A DNA stretch of 64,000 nt from DATBSL01 sp963729875 (GCA_963729875.1 CAVSPR010000005.1:1-64000), one strand, 5' to 3'. Positions 21,443 to 31,348 are shown, numbered from the stretch's first letter. Made by a program: numbers and translations. Notes: generated by a model from the letters alone, not told the origin.

Positions 21443-22623
21443 CGGCCCGGAGGCTTGGGCTCCGTGGGGGGCGGTGTGGAGGGTGGCGGGGGCGGGGCGA
21501 CCTTCTGGGGCGCCGCCTGCGGGGTCGTCGTGATCTCCTCGTCCGCCGCCGGTGGCGACGCCGGCTGCTCGCTCGCGGCGGGGGTGGCCGGCTCCGCCGG
21601 CGCCCCGCCGCCGGCGAGCGGCTCGAGAGCCTCCATGAGGCTGCTCTCCGGGATGGGCCCGGTGAGCTGCACGGGCACCTCGCGGACCCGCAGCTCGACG
21701 GAGGCGTTCTTGCGCAGCTCCTGCATGTAGGCCTCGCGCTCCTTGTCGAAACGCGCGTACATGAGCCGCTCGCGGATCTGGGCCTTGGCGGTCTCGAAGG
21801 GCACCGTGCTACCGGAGGTCTTGGCCGTGACCCGGAGGATGCGGTAGCCGCCCTCGACGGGGATGGGGTCGGAGACGGACCCGACCGGGAGGGCGAAGGC
21901 CGCCTTCTCGAGGTCGGGGTTGAGCTCTCCCTGGGTCAGCTGGCCGAGGTCGCCTCCGTGGCTGCGCGAGGGCGCCGAGGAGTTGGCGCTCGCGAGCGCT
22001 CCGAAGTCTTCGCCCGCCCTCGCCTTCTCCACGAGCTCCCGCGCGCGGGGGGCACCGCCGGCGGCCTCCGGGACCAGGATCTCCTGCAGCGAGATCGTCG
22101 GGGGCTTCGTGAACTCGGCCGCCTTCAGCTTGTCGTACTCCGCCTGGAGCTCGGCCTCGCTGATCGCGACCTTGGGCTCGACGTCGCGCTGGATCACCAT
22201 GCGCACGACCATCGAGCGCTCGATGTTCCGCCGCAGCTCCTCGAGGGTGATCCCCTCGCGGGCGAGCGCGTCCTGCATCTGCTCGTCGGAGGTGATCTTG
22301 TTTTCCTTCTTGATGTTGTCGATCACCTCGTCCACGTACTCGGGGCGCATCTTGAGCCCCGCGTCCTCCGCGCGCTGGAGGACCAGGATCTCGTCGATCG
22401 CCTCCTGGAGGATGCGCGCGTTGTTCTGGCGCAGGAACGCCCCGACCGCCGAGGGGTCGACACGAGCCCCCTGGGCGGCCGCGACCTGGCGCGCCTGGAA
22501 CTCCGAGAGGGTCAGTATCTGGCCGTTCACCTTGGCCACGACCTTCTCGATGATCTCCGCCCCCGTCCCCGCCGGAACGACGAGCAGGCTAGCGAGAACG
22601 AGCTTCCCGAAGTGCCGCCTCAT
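21439..22623 (-). CDS. surA: SurA-type periplasmic peptidyl-prolyl isomerase
   Basis: Chaperone for outer-membrane proteins. In 394 residues it has a signal peptide (1-22, cleavage before EIIEKV), a SurA N-domain (VVAKVNGQILTLSEF onwards), one parvulin domain at about 185-275 (ISLQEILVP, HGGDLGQL, GGYRILRV) and a Pro/Ala-rich tail of roughly 70 residues. E. coli SurA has two parvulin domains; this has one. ATG 22623 lies 34 nt inside the previous gene. Its stop overlaps the ATL start. Confidence 0.9.
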   Translation of the reverse strand: MRRHFGKLVLASLLVVPAGTGAEIIEKVVAKVNGQILTLSEFQARQVAAAQGARVDPSAVGAFLRQNNARILQEAIDEILVLQRAEDAGLKMRPEYVDEVIDNIKKENKITSDEQMQDALAREGITLEELRRNIERSMVVRMVIQRDVEPKVAISEAELQAEYDKLKAAEFTKPPTISLQEILVPEAAGGAPRARELVEKARAGEDFGALASANSSAPSRSHGGDLGQLTQGELNPDLEKAAFALPVGSVSDPIPVEGGYRILRVTAKTSGSTVPFETAKAQIRERLMYARFDKEREAYMQELRKNASVELRVREVPVQLTGPIPESSLMEALEPLAGGGAPAEPATPAASEQPASPPAADEEITTTPQAAPQKVAPPPPPSTPPPTEPKPPGR

Positions 22624-23419
22624 GGTCCACCTTGGCCCGGGCCAGGACCTCCGCCACGAAGGCCCGCTCCGCCTCCGCCCGCCTGGCGCGGGCGAGCCGG
22701 TCTCGGATCCGCTCCCGAGCCTCCTCGAGGGCGGGCTCGCGGGCCGGCTGGCGGGATTCGACCCTGAGAACATGATACCCGAGGGCGGTCTGCACCGGGT
22801 CGCTCGTCCCCCCCTCGGGCAGGGCGAAGGCGACTGCCTCGAGCTCCGGCGGCAGCTGCCCGCGCGCAAAGGCACCCATGTAGCCACCGGCCGCGGCCTC
22901 CACCCCCACCGACAGGCTGCGGGCGACCGTGTCGAACACCTTGGGGTCGCGGCCCACGCGCCGCTTCACCTCGCGCGCCTCGCTGGGCGTCGCCACCAGG
23001 ACCTGCCGGAGAGTGACGGTCTCGGGGATCGCCAGCTCGGCCGCGTGGTCGCGGAAGAACGCCGCGATCTCCTCCTCCGTGACCTCGGCAACGCGCACGG
23101 AGACGGCCAGGAGGTGCGCGACGGCCCGCGCCTCGTCCTCGGCGCCGGCGGCCGCCGGGAGCTCGCCGCGGCGGGCCTCGATCACTAGCGCGCGCTCCTC
23201 GAGGAAAGCGTCGAGCAGCCCCCGCCGGGCCTCGGGGGGAACGGGACCCAGGCCCCGCGCCTCGACGCTCGCCAGGTAGCGCTCGAAGTCGCTGCGGCGC
23301 ACGCGCACCCCGTGGAGCTCGAGCACGACGGGGTCCGGGCTTTCGCAGGCGGCGAGGCCCAGCGCCGCCGCTACGAGGAGTGCCGCGAGGGGGCGCCGGG
23401 GCATGGGGGGGCCGATCAT
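22589..23419 (-). CDS. lipoprotein peptidyl-prolyl isomerase (parvulin)
   Basis: A 276-residue lipoprotein with a signal ending in lipobox LAAC (about residues 21-24), then a SurA-N-like helical domain and a parvulin domain (about 150-250: VTLRQVLVAT, GGYMGAF, LGYHVLRVE). Resembles PrsA/SurA-like foldases. ATG 23419 overlaps the mfd stop as ATGA; ATG 23404 is an in-frame alternative still upstream of the lipobox. Its 3' end overlaps surA by 35 bp. Confidence 0.87.
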   Translation of the reverse strand: MIGPPMPRRPLAALLVAAALGLAACESPDPVVLELHGVRVRRSDFERYLASVEARGLGPVPPEARRGLLDAFLEERALVIEARRGELPAAAGAEDEARAVAHLLAVSVRVAEVTEEEIAAFFRDHAAELAIPETVTLRQVLVATPSEAREVKRRVGRDPKVFDTVARSLSVGVEAAAGGYMGAFARGQLPPELEAVAFALPEGGTSDPVQTALGYHVLRVESRQPAREPALEEARERIRDRLARARRAEAERAFVAEVLARAKVDHEAALREARSR

Positions 23420-26400
23420 AGCGCGGCCCTCAGGCGGCCGAGGAGGCCCTCGAGGGCGTCCATCGGCGCCTCGCCTCCCGTGGGCCACCGCAGCCCGTCC
23501 GGCCGCAGCGTGGCCCCCGGCCGCTCCCGGGCGACGCGCACGAGCCCGTCCGCCGGGAGCGGGGTCCGGGCGTCGAAGCGCACGGCGAGCTCCCTCGCCG
23601 TGGCGTCCACCTGGGTGACCGCCAGCGCCTCGGCCCGCACGCGCAGCCCCGCGTAGCGGAGCAGGCCCTCCACCTCGGGCGGGGGCGGCCCGTAGCGGTC
23701 GCGCAGCTCCGCCCGCAGCCGGTCGATTTCGTCCTCCTTCCTCGCCTGGCTGACCCTCTTGTAGATCGACAGCCGCTGGTGCGTCTCCGGGACGTAGGCG
23801 GGCGGGATCCGCATCTCCACCCCGAGGTGGAGGGCGGCGCGGGGGGCCTCGCGCGGTGGCTCGCCCCGCAGCTCCAGGATCGCCTGCTCGAGGAGCTTGA
23901 CGTAGAGATCGAGCCCCACCGCCTGGATGTGCCCGCTCTGCTGGCCGCCGAGGAGGTTCCCCGCCCCGCGCAGCTCCAGGTCGAGGGCGGCGATGCGGAA
24001 GCCGGCGCCGAGGTCGGAGAACTCGCGGATGGCGGCGAGGCGCTTCCTGGCGATCTCGGAGAGCACGGTGTCGGGGGGGACGAGGAGGTAGGCGAAGGCC
24101 CGGCGGTCGGAGCGGCCGACCCGGCCCCTCAGCTGGTAGAGCTGGGCGAGGCCGTAGCGGTCCGCGCGGTTGACGAGGAGCGTGTTGGCCCGCGGGATGT
24201 CGAGGCCGTTCTCGACGATCGTGGTGGCGACGAGGACGTCCGCGCGCCCCTCCACGAAGGCGAGCATGACACGCTCGAGCTCCGCCTCCGGCATCTGGCC
24301 GTGGGCGACGACGACGCGGGCCTCCGGCACGAGGCGCTGGACGAGGGCGGCCAGGGAGTAGATCGACTCCACCCGGTTGTGGACGAAGAAGACCTGGCCC
24401 TCGCGGCCGAGCTCCTGCCGGATCGCGGCCGCGATCACGTCCGTGGAGAAGTTCACGATCCCGGTCTGGATCGCGAGGCGGTCGCGGGGCGGGGTCTCGA
24501 TGACCGACATGTCGCGGATACCGCTGAGGCCCATCTGCAGGGTTCGGGGGATGGGGGTCGCGGAGAGGGTCAGGCAGTCCACCGTCGTCTTGAGGTGCTT
24601 GAGCTTCTCCTTGGCGGCGACGCCGAAGCGCTGCTCCTCGTCCACCACGACGAGGCCGAGGTCGCGGAAGACGACGTCCTTCGAGAGGAGGCGGTGGGTG
24701 CCGACGAGCACGTCGACGCCTCCCGCCGCCACCCGGGCGAGGACGGCCTTGATCTCCCGCGGGGTGCGGAAGCGCGAGACCATCTCGATCGTGACCGGGA
24801 AGGGGGCGAAGCGCTTGCGGAACGTCTTCCAGTGCTGGAACGCGAGCACGGTGGTGGGGGCGAGGACCGCGACCTGCTTGCCGTCGAGGACCGCCCGCAT
24901 CGACGCGCGCATGGCCACCTCGGTCTTGCCGTAGCCCACGTCGCCGCAGACCAGGCGGTCCATGGGCGACGGCGAGGCCATGTCGGCGGCGACGTCGACG
25001 ATGGCCTGCGCCTGGTCCGGCGTCTCCTCGTACTCGAAGGCCTCCTCGAACTCCCGCTGCCACGGGCTCTCCCCGGCGAAGGCGTGGCCGGGGCGCGCCT
25101 TCCTCTCCGCGTAGAGGCGGAGCAGCTCCTGGGCCATGTCGCGCATGGCCTTCCGGACCCGGGTCTTCGTCTTCTCCCAGGTCCCGCTGCCGAGCCGGTC
25201 GACCAGGGGCCGGGCCCCCTCTGCGCTCGCGTACTTCTGGATGCGGTCGAAGCTCTCGACGGGGACCTTGAGCTTGTCTCCCGCCTGGTAGCCGAGGACC
25301 ATGAACTCGCGGGGGTGGCCCGCCACCTCGAGGGTCTCGAGGCCGAGGAAGCGGCCGATGCCGTGCTCCTCGTGAACCACGAGGTCGCCGGTCTTGAGGT
25401 CGCGGAAGTCCGAGAGGAAGCTCCGCAGGCCGCGTCGCCGACCTCTCGCATGGAGGTGGACCTCCTCGGGAAAGACGTCCCCGTCGGCGAGGATCGATAG
25501 CCCGACGTCGGGCAGCTCGAATCCGCGGGAGAGAGCTCCGACCCGGGTCAGGACGCGCCCCCCCTCACCCACCGCGAGGCCCTCCTCGCGCAGCACGTCG
25601 GCGAGGCGGTCGGCGCGGCCGGTGTTCCCGAGGAGGACGACCGTGGTGAGCGTCGTGCGACGGAGGTCTTCGGCGAGGCGGCGGACGTCGCCGGCGTAGA
25701 TGGGCGCGGGCCGGCAGGCGACGTGGATCGCGCCGCCGCCGGTGTCGACCTCCCGCACCTCCAGGAGGGGGCTCGCGACCAGCCGCCCGGCGAGTGCTTC
25801 GAGAGGGACGAGGGCCTCCTCGGGCGATGGCACGAGCCCCTCCGCGCGGCGCTGGTGGTCCTCGATCGCGCGCGACCAGAAGCCCTCCGCCTCCTCCCGG
25901 ACCGCCTCGGGCTCGATGACCGCCACCGGCCCCGGTGGCAGGTGCGCCCAGGGCGGCACGGTTGCCCCGGGCACGAGGGCGACGAGGTCGGCGAGCCCCT
26001 CCGGCGAGAGGCCCCGCTCGAGCGACTCGAGGAACGGGGCGAGCTCGCGCCGCCCCGCGAACCGCCCGGTCAGCAGATCGGGCAGGGCGGCGAGGACCGA
26101 CCGCGTCGCGAAGACGTCGGCGAGCGGGAGGGTGACGAGGGCCTCGACCGGCCCCGTGGCGCGCTGGGTGTCGGGGTCGAAGCGGCGCAGGCTCTCCACG
26201 GTGTCACCGAAGAACTCGACCCGCACGGGCTCCGCCCGGTCGGAGGGAAAGACGTCGAGGATCCCCCCCCGCCGCGCCACCTGCCCGGGGGCGGTGACGG
26301 GGTCCTCGCGGACGTAGCCGCCCTCGTCGAGGGCCTCCAGCAGGATCTCCGGCGTCATCTCGTCGCCGACGCGCAGGCTCACCACGCGCGTCTCGAGGAG

Positions 26401-26802
26401 GTGCTTTGCGAGGCTCGGCCGCAGGAGGCTCGCCGGCGAGGCCACGAGGGCGCGGGCCGAGCGGGCCTGGAGGAGCGCGGCCGCGCGCCGCGCCGAGGCG
26501 TCGGCGTGGCGCGGCAGGCCGCGGAAGGGCGGCGGCCCGGGCGCGGGCAGCGCGAGCACCGGGCCCTCGAGACCGGCCTCCCCGGCGAGGGTCCGGAGGT
26601 CCTGCGCCATCTCTTCCACGTCGCGCTCGCGGGGCACGACCACGAGAAGGGGCGGCTCGGCGAGCAGCAGGGGGACGAGGCCGCGGGCGGGCCCGACGAG
26701 GCCGGCGAGGGCGACGCGCCCCGAGGACGCGAGCCGGCGGCCGGCCTCGGCGGTTGCCTGCTCCAGCCGCGGTGCCAGCCAGGCGCGGACGGGGTCGCTC
26801 AC
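23416..26802 (-). CDS. mfd: transcription-repair coupling factor Mfd
   Basis: DNA translocase that removes RNA polymerase stalled at lesions and recruits UvrA. The 1128-residue protein contains the UvrB-homology region, the CarD-like RNAP-interaction domain (KTGDLVVHEEHGIGRFLG), the RecG-like motor with Walker A GDVGYGKTE and DEEQ box, and the C-terminal TRCF domain. The GTG start at 26802 overlaps the rfaE2 stop (GTGA). Followed by two PPIase genes and an ATL gene without gaps. Confidence 0.97.
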   Translation of the reverse strand: MSDPVRAWLAPRLEQATAEAGRRLASSGRVALAGLVGPARGLVPLLLAEPPLLVVVPRERDVEEMAQDLRTLAGEAGLEGPVLALPAPGPPPFRGLPRHADASARRAAALLQARSARALVASPASLLRPSLAKHLLETRVVSLRVGDEMTPEILLEALDEGGYVREDPVTAPGQVARRGGILDVFPSDRAEPVRVEFFGDTVESLRRFDPDTQRATGPVEALVTLPLADVFATRSVLAALPDLLTGRFAGRRELAPFLESLERGLSPEGLADLVALVPGATVPPWAHLPPGPVAVIEPEAVREEAEGFWSRAIEDHQRRAEGLVPSPEEALVPLEALAGRLVASPLLEVREVDTGGGAIHVACRPAPIYAGDVRRLAEDLRRTTLTTVVLLGNTGRADRLADVLREEGLAVGEGGRVLTRVGALSRGFELPDVGLSILADGDVFPEEVHLHARGRRRGLRSFLSDFRDLKTGDLVVHEEHGIGRFLGLETLEVAGHPREFMVLGYQAGDKLKVPVESFDRIQKYASAEGARPLVDRLGSGTWEKTKTRVRKAMRDMAQELLRLYAERKARPGHAFAGESPWQREFEEAFEYEETPDQAQAIVDVAADMASPSPMDRLVCGDVGYGKTEVAMRASMRAVLDGKQVAVLAPTTVLAFQHWKTFRKRFAPFPVTIEMVSRFRTPREIKAVLARVAAGGVDVLVGTHRLLSKDVVFRDLGLVVVDEEQRFGVAAKEKLKHLKTTVDCLTLSATPIPRTLQMGLSGIRDMSVIETPPRDRLAIQTGIVNFSTDVIAAAIRQELGREGQVFFVHNRVESIYSLAALVQRLVPEARVVVAHGQMPEAELERVMLAFVEGRADVLVATTIVENGLDIPRANTLLVNRADRYGLAQLYQLRGRVGRSDRRAFAYLLVPPDTVLSEIARKRLAAIREFSDLGAGFRIAALDLELRGAGNLLGGQQSGHIQAVGLDLYVKLLEQAILELRGEPPREAPRAALHLGVEMRIPPAYVPETHQRLSIYKRVSQARKEDEIDRLRAELRDRYGPPPPEVEGLLRYAGLRVRAEALAVTQVDATARELAVRFDARTPLPADGLVRVARERPGATLRPDGLRWPTGGEAPMDALEGLLGRLRAAL

Positions 26803-27284
26803 GGCCGGCGGATGCGCTCGACCAGGGCGGAGGTCGAGCGGCCGGGCACGAGGGCGACCCTGGCCACCCGCCCCCCGGCCTCCTCGACCTCGGCGCGCCC
26901 GACGATCTCGTCCGCCGCCCAGTCGGCGCCCTTCACCAGGACGTCGGGCCGCACGGCGCGGATCACCTCGATGGGCGTGGGCTCGTCGTAGAGGACGACG
27001 CGCTCGACCGCTTCCAAGGCGAGCAACGTTTCGGCCCGCTCGGCCTCGGGCACGACCGGACGGCCCTCGCCTTTGAGGCCACGCACGGAGACGTCCGAGT
27101 TGAGCGCCACCACGAGCAGGTCGCCCTCGCGCCGGGCGGCCTCGAGCAGGGCGACGTGGCCCGGGTGGAGGAGGTCGAAGCACCCGTTGGTGAGGACGAC
27201 GCGCCGGCCCGCCTCCCGCCACCCGCGCCGCTCGGCCAGAATAGAGGCGAGCGGGGACGGACCCTGCGTCCGCGCGGAGCTCAT
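26799..27284 (-). CDS. rfaE2: D-glycero-beta-D-manno-heptose 1-phosphate adenylyltransferase
   Basis: Forms ADP-heptose for the LPS inner core. The 161 residues match the cytidylyltransferase half of HldE: GCFDLLHPGH at 34-43 and a C-terminal RSTSALVERIR segment. The kinase half (RfaE1) is absent here, so the organism has the split form with the kinase elsewhere. It sits 25 bp after the Wzt-like gene and is coupled to mfd. Confidence 0.93.
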   Translation of the reverse strand: MSSARTQGPSPLASILAERRGWREAGRRVVLTNGCFDLLHPGHVALLEAARREGDLLVVALNSDVSVRGLKGEGRPVVPEAERAETLLALEAVERVVLYDEPTPIEVIRAVRPDVLVKGADWAADEIVGRAEVEEAGGRVARVALVPGRSTSALVERIRRP

Positions 27285-27309
27285 CGGTCCAGCATACGCC
27301 GCGGCCGCG

Positions 27310-28659
27310 TCAGGTGCCCGGCTCGTCGCCGAGCTCCAGCTCGGCGCGGGGCTCGGGGGACACGACCTCGGCGCCGCCCGCGAAGGACCAGCGGTGGAGG
27401 GGCCGGTAGACGCCGACGTCCTTCGTCCGGCTCTTCACGCGGAAGGAGTGCTGCCCGCGCAGGTAGTCGTAGGGGGTGCCGTCGCGGCGGTGGGCGGCGA
27501 CGTCCACGAGGTAGGTCCCCTCCACGAGGCTCAGCCCCTCGAGGTCGAGCCGCACCTCCGCGTCCCCGGCGATCCGCTCGGGGACGAACCCCTCGATGTC
27601 GGTGTTCGTGCCGTAGATGTGGGTGCCCTCGGCGGAGAAGAGGCCCACCCCGAACACGAAGTCGGTCACCGGCGCCCCCGCGTGCACGGAGAGCGCGAGG
27701 GTCACGGTCTCCCCCGGCACGAAGACGTGGCGCTCGCGGCCCCGGGAGTCCAGGAGGCGCACGGCCCGGATCTCGACATCGCGCCCCCCCCAGCGGCCGG
27801 GGCGGTAGCCGCCGGCGAGGGGCGCCTCGTCGCCCTCGGCGGAGCCCGCCGCCGAGCCGGCGCCGTCCGCCGCCGTGGCCTCGCGCGCGCGCAGGAGGGC
27901 CTCCTCCCCGCCGGCCACGTAGGTGAGGTAGGCATCCACGACCCGCTTCGGGTCCCCGCGCCCGGCGGTCTTCCCGTGCCGCAGCCACAGGACGTCGTCG
28001 CACATCTTCTCGACGAGCCCCAGGCTGTGGGTCACGAACAGGATCGTCTTGCCCCGGCGGTGGAACTCCGCGATCTTGTCGAGACACTTGCGGGTGAAGG
28101 CCTCGTCGCCCACCGCCAGGACCTCGTCGATGAGCAGCACGTCGGGGTCGACGTGGATCGCCACCGCGAAGCCGAGGCGCATGTACATGCCGGACGAATA
28201 GGTCTTCACCGGGGCGTCGATGAACTCCCGCAGCTCGGCGAAGTCCACGATCTCGTCGAAACGCCGCTCGACCTCCCGCCGGGTGAGCCCGAGCATGATC
28301 CCGTTGATCGAGACGTTCTCCCGACCGGAGATCTCGGGGTGGAAGCCCGCGCCGAGCTCGATGAGGGCGGAGACCCGCCCGTCCACCACGAGGCGGCCGC
28401 GGGTGGGCTTGGTGATGCCGGACACCAGCTTCAGCAGGGTCGACTTGCCGGAGCCGTTCTCGCCGATGACCCCGAACGTCGCCCCCTTCGGCACCTCGAA
28501 CGACACGGCGTCGAGCGCGGTGAACATCTCCTCCGGCCGCAGGTCGGAGAGGACGCTGCCGGTGAGGAGCGCGCTCTTCAGGGTCCGGAGCTGGTTCCGG
28601 TGGGCGTGGCGCCGGTAGACCTTCGTCACCTCGCGCCCGAGGATGGCCGGCTCCGTCAC
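27310..28659 (-). CDS. wzt: Wzt-type ABC transporter ATPase with C-terminal cargo-binding domain
   Basis: Energises export of lipid-linked O-antigen or other polysaccharide. In 449 residues the nucleotide-binding domain has Walker A GENGSGKST (66-74), signature SSGMY (155-159), Walker B LLIDE and H-loop His211. Residues about 270-449 form a beta-rich Wzt-C-like domain, which in E. coli O9a recognises the modified chain end. The GTG start overlaps the permease stop (GTGA). No glycosyltransferases are nearby, so the cargo is unknown. Confidence 0.9.
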   Translation of the reverse strand: MTEPAILGREVTKVYRRHAHRNQLRTLKSALLTGSVLSDLRPEEMFTALDAVSFEVPKGATFGVIGENGSGKSTLLKLVSGITKPTRGRLVVDGRVSALIELGAGFHPEISGRENVSINGIMLGLTRREVERRFDEIVDFAELREFIDAPVKTYSSGMYMRLGFAVAIHVDPDVLLIDEVLAVGDEAFTRKCLDKIAEFHRRGKTILFVTHSLGLVEKMCDDVLWLRHGKTAGRGDPKRVVDAYLTYVAGGEEALLRAREATAADGAGSAAGSAEGDEAPLAGGYRPGRWGGRDVEIRAVRLLDSRGRERHVFVPGETVTLALSVHAGAPVTDFVFGVGLFSAEGTHIYGTNTDIEGFVPERIAGDAEVRLDLEGLSLVEGTYLVDVAAHRRDGTPYDYLRGQHSFRVKSRTKDVGVYRPLHRWSFAGGAEVVSPEPRAELELGDEPGT

Positions 28660-29444
28660 ACTTCCTCCGGCAGCGTGTCGCGGAGCCGGTCGAAGAGGAG
28701 GGCCCCCGCGGCGAAGGCGAGCAGCCCCACGAGGAGGGCGAGGAAGAGGCCCCGCCAGTGGTCCACGTTGCCGTGGAAGAGCATCTGCTGGTAGGTCACG
28801 ATGACGTGGGTCATCGGGTTGAGGCGCAGGGCCCGCCGCAGCAGGGTGGTCTCCCCGATCGCGGCGTAGCTGTAGATGACGGGGGTCGCGAAGAACCACA
28901 GGTGCAGCACGTGGGTCAGGATGCTCTGCAGGTCGCGGAAGTGCACGGTGAGCGCCGAGAGAAAGAGGGCGAGGCCGACCGTGAGGACGAGCTGGACGAG
29001 CATCGGCAGTGGGAGGAGGAGAGCCGTCCACGCGAGCCGGCCCTCCCAGGCGAGGAAGCCGAGCAGGATGGGCAGGCCGAGGAGGAAGTGCACGAGGTTC
29101 GCGAGGACGCTCACCGTGGGCAGGACCTCGGCCGGGAAGAGGACCTTCTTGATCAGGTTGCCGCTCGCGATGATGACGCCCGAGGACTCCGCGAGGGAGG
29201 CGGAGAACCAGGTCCAGGGCAGGATGCCGCAGAAGAGGAACACGTAGTAGGGCTGGATATCGGGCTGGCGGTTCGGCAGGATGACGCTGAAGACGAGCGT
29301 GTAGGTGAGGAGGAGCAGCAGCGGGTTGACGAAGCTCCAGAGGAAGCCGAGCACGCTGCCCCGGTAGCGGGCCTTGAGCTCGCGGGAGACGAGGCTCCGG
29401 ACGAGGGCCCGGTAGCGGACCAGGGCCCGGACCGCCCCGATCAT
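28656..29444 (-). CDS. wzm: Wzm/TagG-type polysaccharide ABC transporter permease
   Basis: A 262-residue ABC-2 permease with six membrane helices and the family N-terminus SRELKARYRGSVLGFLWSFVNPL. Forms the membrane half of the exporter with the ATPase downstream. It begins 19 bp after atpC, so it may be transcribed with the ATP synthase genes. Confidence 0.93.
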   Translation of the reverse strand: MIGAVRALVRYRALVRSLVSRELKARYRGSVLGFLWSFVNPLLLLLTYTLVFSVILPNRQPDIQPYYVFLFCGILPWTWFSASLAESSGVIIASGNLIKKVLFPAEVLPTVSVLANLVHFLLGLPILLGFLAWEGRLAWTALLLPLPMLVQLVLTVGLALFLSALTVHFRDLQSILTHVLHLWFFATPVIYSYAAIGETTLLRRALRLNPMTHVIVTYQQMLFHGNVDHWRGLFLALLVGLLAFAAGALLFDRLRDTLPEEV

Positions 29445-29463
29445 GTGCGGGCGGGGGCCCCGA

Positions 29464-29886
29464 TCAGGCCCCGCCCCGCTCCTTGCGGGCGACGGCGAGC
29501 CGGGTCACGGCGCGCACGTAGGCGAGGTGGGCGTCCTCGTAGCCCGCCTCGTCCCGGATGGCCTTCATGCGCCCCGCCGCCGCCTTCAGCGCCTGCTCGG
29601 CCCGGCCGAGGTCGATGTCCTCGGCCCGCTCGCCGATGTCGGCGAGGACGTTGACCCGGTCGGGGAGCACCTCGCACCAGCCCGAGAAGCAGGTCAGGCG
29701 GTGCCACGTGCTCTCCTTGCGGTAGGAGAGCTCGCCCATGCCGAGGGTCGCCATCAGGGGGGTGTGGCCGGGCCGTACGCCGAAGTAGCCCAGCTCGCCC
29801 GGGGCGATCACCTCGTCCACCTCGTCGCGGAGGAGCAGTCCCTCGGGGGTCACGATCTCGAGCGCGAGCTTCACCGGGAGGGCCAC
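29464..29886 (-). CDS. atpC: F1F0 ATP synthase epsilon subunit
   Basis: Central-stalk subunit that inhibits hydrolysis. The 140 residues hold an N-terminal beta sandwich (LALEIVTPEG, GYFGVRPGHTPLMATL) and a C-terminal helical pair. The start is GTG at 29886, 6 nt after the atpD stop. Last of atpHAGDC. Confidence 0.96.
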   Translation of the reverse strand: MALPVKLALEIVTPEGLLLRDEVDEVIAPGELGYFGVRPGHTPLMATLGMGELSYRKESTWHRLTCFSGWCEVLPDRVNVLADIGERAEDIDLGRAEQALKAAAGRMKAIRDEAGYEDAHLAYVRAVTRLAVARKERGGA

Positions 29887-29892
29887 GGCGTC

Positions 29893-31329
29893 CTACGCCT
29901 CCATCTTCTTCGCCTGCTCGACGACGTCCTCGATGGCGCCGGCCATGAAGAAGGCCTGCTCGGGCAGGTGGTCGAACTCCCCGTCCACGATCATCTTGAA
30001 GCTGCGCACCGTGTCCTTGAGCGGCACGTACGTGCCGGGGATGCCGGTGAACTGCTCGCCCACGTGCATGGGCTGGGAGAGGAACTTCTGGATCTTGCGG
30101 GCCCGGGCCACGATGAGCTTGTCGTCCTCGGAGAGCTCGTCGATGCCGAGGATGGCGATGATGTCCTGCAGGTCCTTGTAGCGCTGGAGGATCTGCTTCA
30201 CCGCGCGGGCGACGTTGTAGTGCTCCTCCCCGATGACGCGCGGGTCGAGGATGCGCGAGGAGGAGGCGAGGGGGTCGACCGCGGGGTAGATGCCGAGCTC
30301 GACGATCTGGCGCGAGAGGTTGGTGGTGGCGTCGAGGTGGGCGAAGGTGGTGGCGGGGGCGGGGTCGGTGTAGTCGTCGGCGGGCACGTAGATGGCCTGC
30401 ACCGACGTGATCGACCCCTTCTTCGTCGAGGTGATCCGCTCCTGCAGCTCGCCCATCTCGGTCTGCAGGGTGGGCTGGTAGCCGACGGCGGAGGGCATGC
30501 GGCCGAGCAGCGCCGACACCTCGGACCCCGCCTGCGTGAAGCGGAAGATGTTGTCGATGAACAGCAGCACGTCCTTGCCCTCGTCGTCGCGGAAGTACTC
30601 GGCGACGGTGAGCCCGGTGAGGGCGACGCGCAAGCGTGCCCCGGGCGGCTCGGTCATCTGCCCGAAGATGAGCGCGGCCTTGCTCTTCGCGAAGTCCTTG
30701 GTGTCGATGACGCCTGACTCCTGGAACTCGAGCCAGAGGTCGTTGCCCTCGCGGGTGCGCTCGCCGACGCCGGCGAACACCGAGACGCCCCCGTGCTTCT
30801 TCGCGAGGTTGTAGATCAGCTCCTGGATGATGACGGTCTTGCCGACCCCGGCGCCGCCGAACAGACCGATCTTGCCGCCGCGCAGGTAGGGCTCGAGGAG
30901 GTCGATGACCTTGATCCCGGTCTCGAACATCTCGAGGCCGGTCGACTGGTCGACGAGGGTGGGGGCGGGCCGGTGGATCGGGTAGCGTTTCTCGCCCTTC
31001 ACCGGGCCGAGCTCGTCCACGGGCTCGCCGATGACGTTGAGGACGCGGCCGAGCGTGCCCGGGCCCACCGGCACCGTGATCGGGCCGCCGGTGTCGACCG
31101 CCGGGGTGCCGCGCACCATGCCGTCGGTCGCCTGCATGCTGACGCAGCGCACGCGGTTCTCGCCGAGGTGCTGCTGCACCTCGGCGATCACGTCGATCGC
31201 GGCGGCGCCGTCCTTGCCCTCGTCCTTGATGTGCAGCGCCTGGTAGATGGGCGGCACGCCCTCGTCGAACTCGACGTCCACCACCGGACCGATGACCTGG
31301 ACGACGCGGCCGACCTTCGCTGAAGCCAT
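29893..31329 (-). CDS. atpD: F1F0 ATP synthase beta subunit
   Basis: Catalytic subunit, 478 residues. Has the P-loop GGAGVGKT, the catalytic Glu region GERTREGNDLW and the DELSEED-like segment IDELSEDDK. ATG 31329 follows atpG by 19 nt. Normal length. Confidence 0.98.
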   Translation of the reverse strand: MASAKVGRVVQVIGPVVDVEFDEGVPPIYQALHIKDEGKDGAAAIDVIAEVQQHLGENRVRCVSMQATDGMVRGTPAVDTGGPITVPVGPGTLGRVLNVIGEPVDELGPVKGEKRYPIHRPAPTLVDQSTGLEMFETGIKVIDLLEPYLRGGKIGLFGGAGVGKTVIIQELIYNLAKKHGGVSVFAGVGERTREGNDLWLEFQESGVIDTKDFAKSKAALIFGQMTEPPGARLRVALTGLTVAEYFRDDEGKDVLLFIDNIFRFTQAGSEVSALLGRMPSAVGYQPTLQTEMGELQERITSTKKGSITSVQAIYVPADDYTDPAPATTFAHLDATTNLSRQIVELGIYPAVDPLASSSRILDPRVIGEEHYNVARAVKQILQRYKDLQDIIAILGIDELSEDDKLIVARARKIQKFLSQPMHVGEQFTGIPGTYVPLKDTVRSFKMIVDGEFDHLPEQAFFMAGAIEDVVEQAKKMEA

Positions 31330-31348
31330 GGCTTTATTTCCCGCTCTC

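Noticed and set aside
23779..25500. 573-codon open frame antisense to mfd
   Set aside because: Composition (His/Asp/Glu/Val-rich) is that of a GC-rich antisense shadow; mfd is unambiguous on the other strand.
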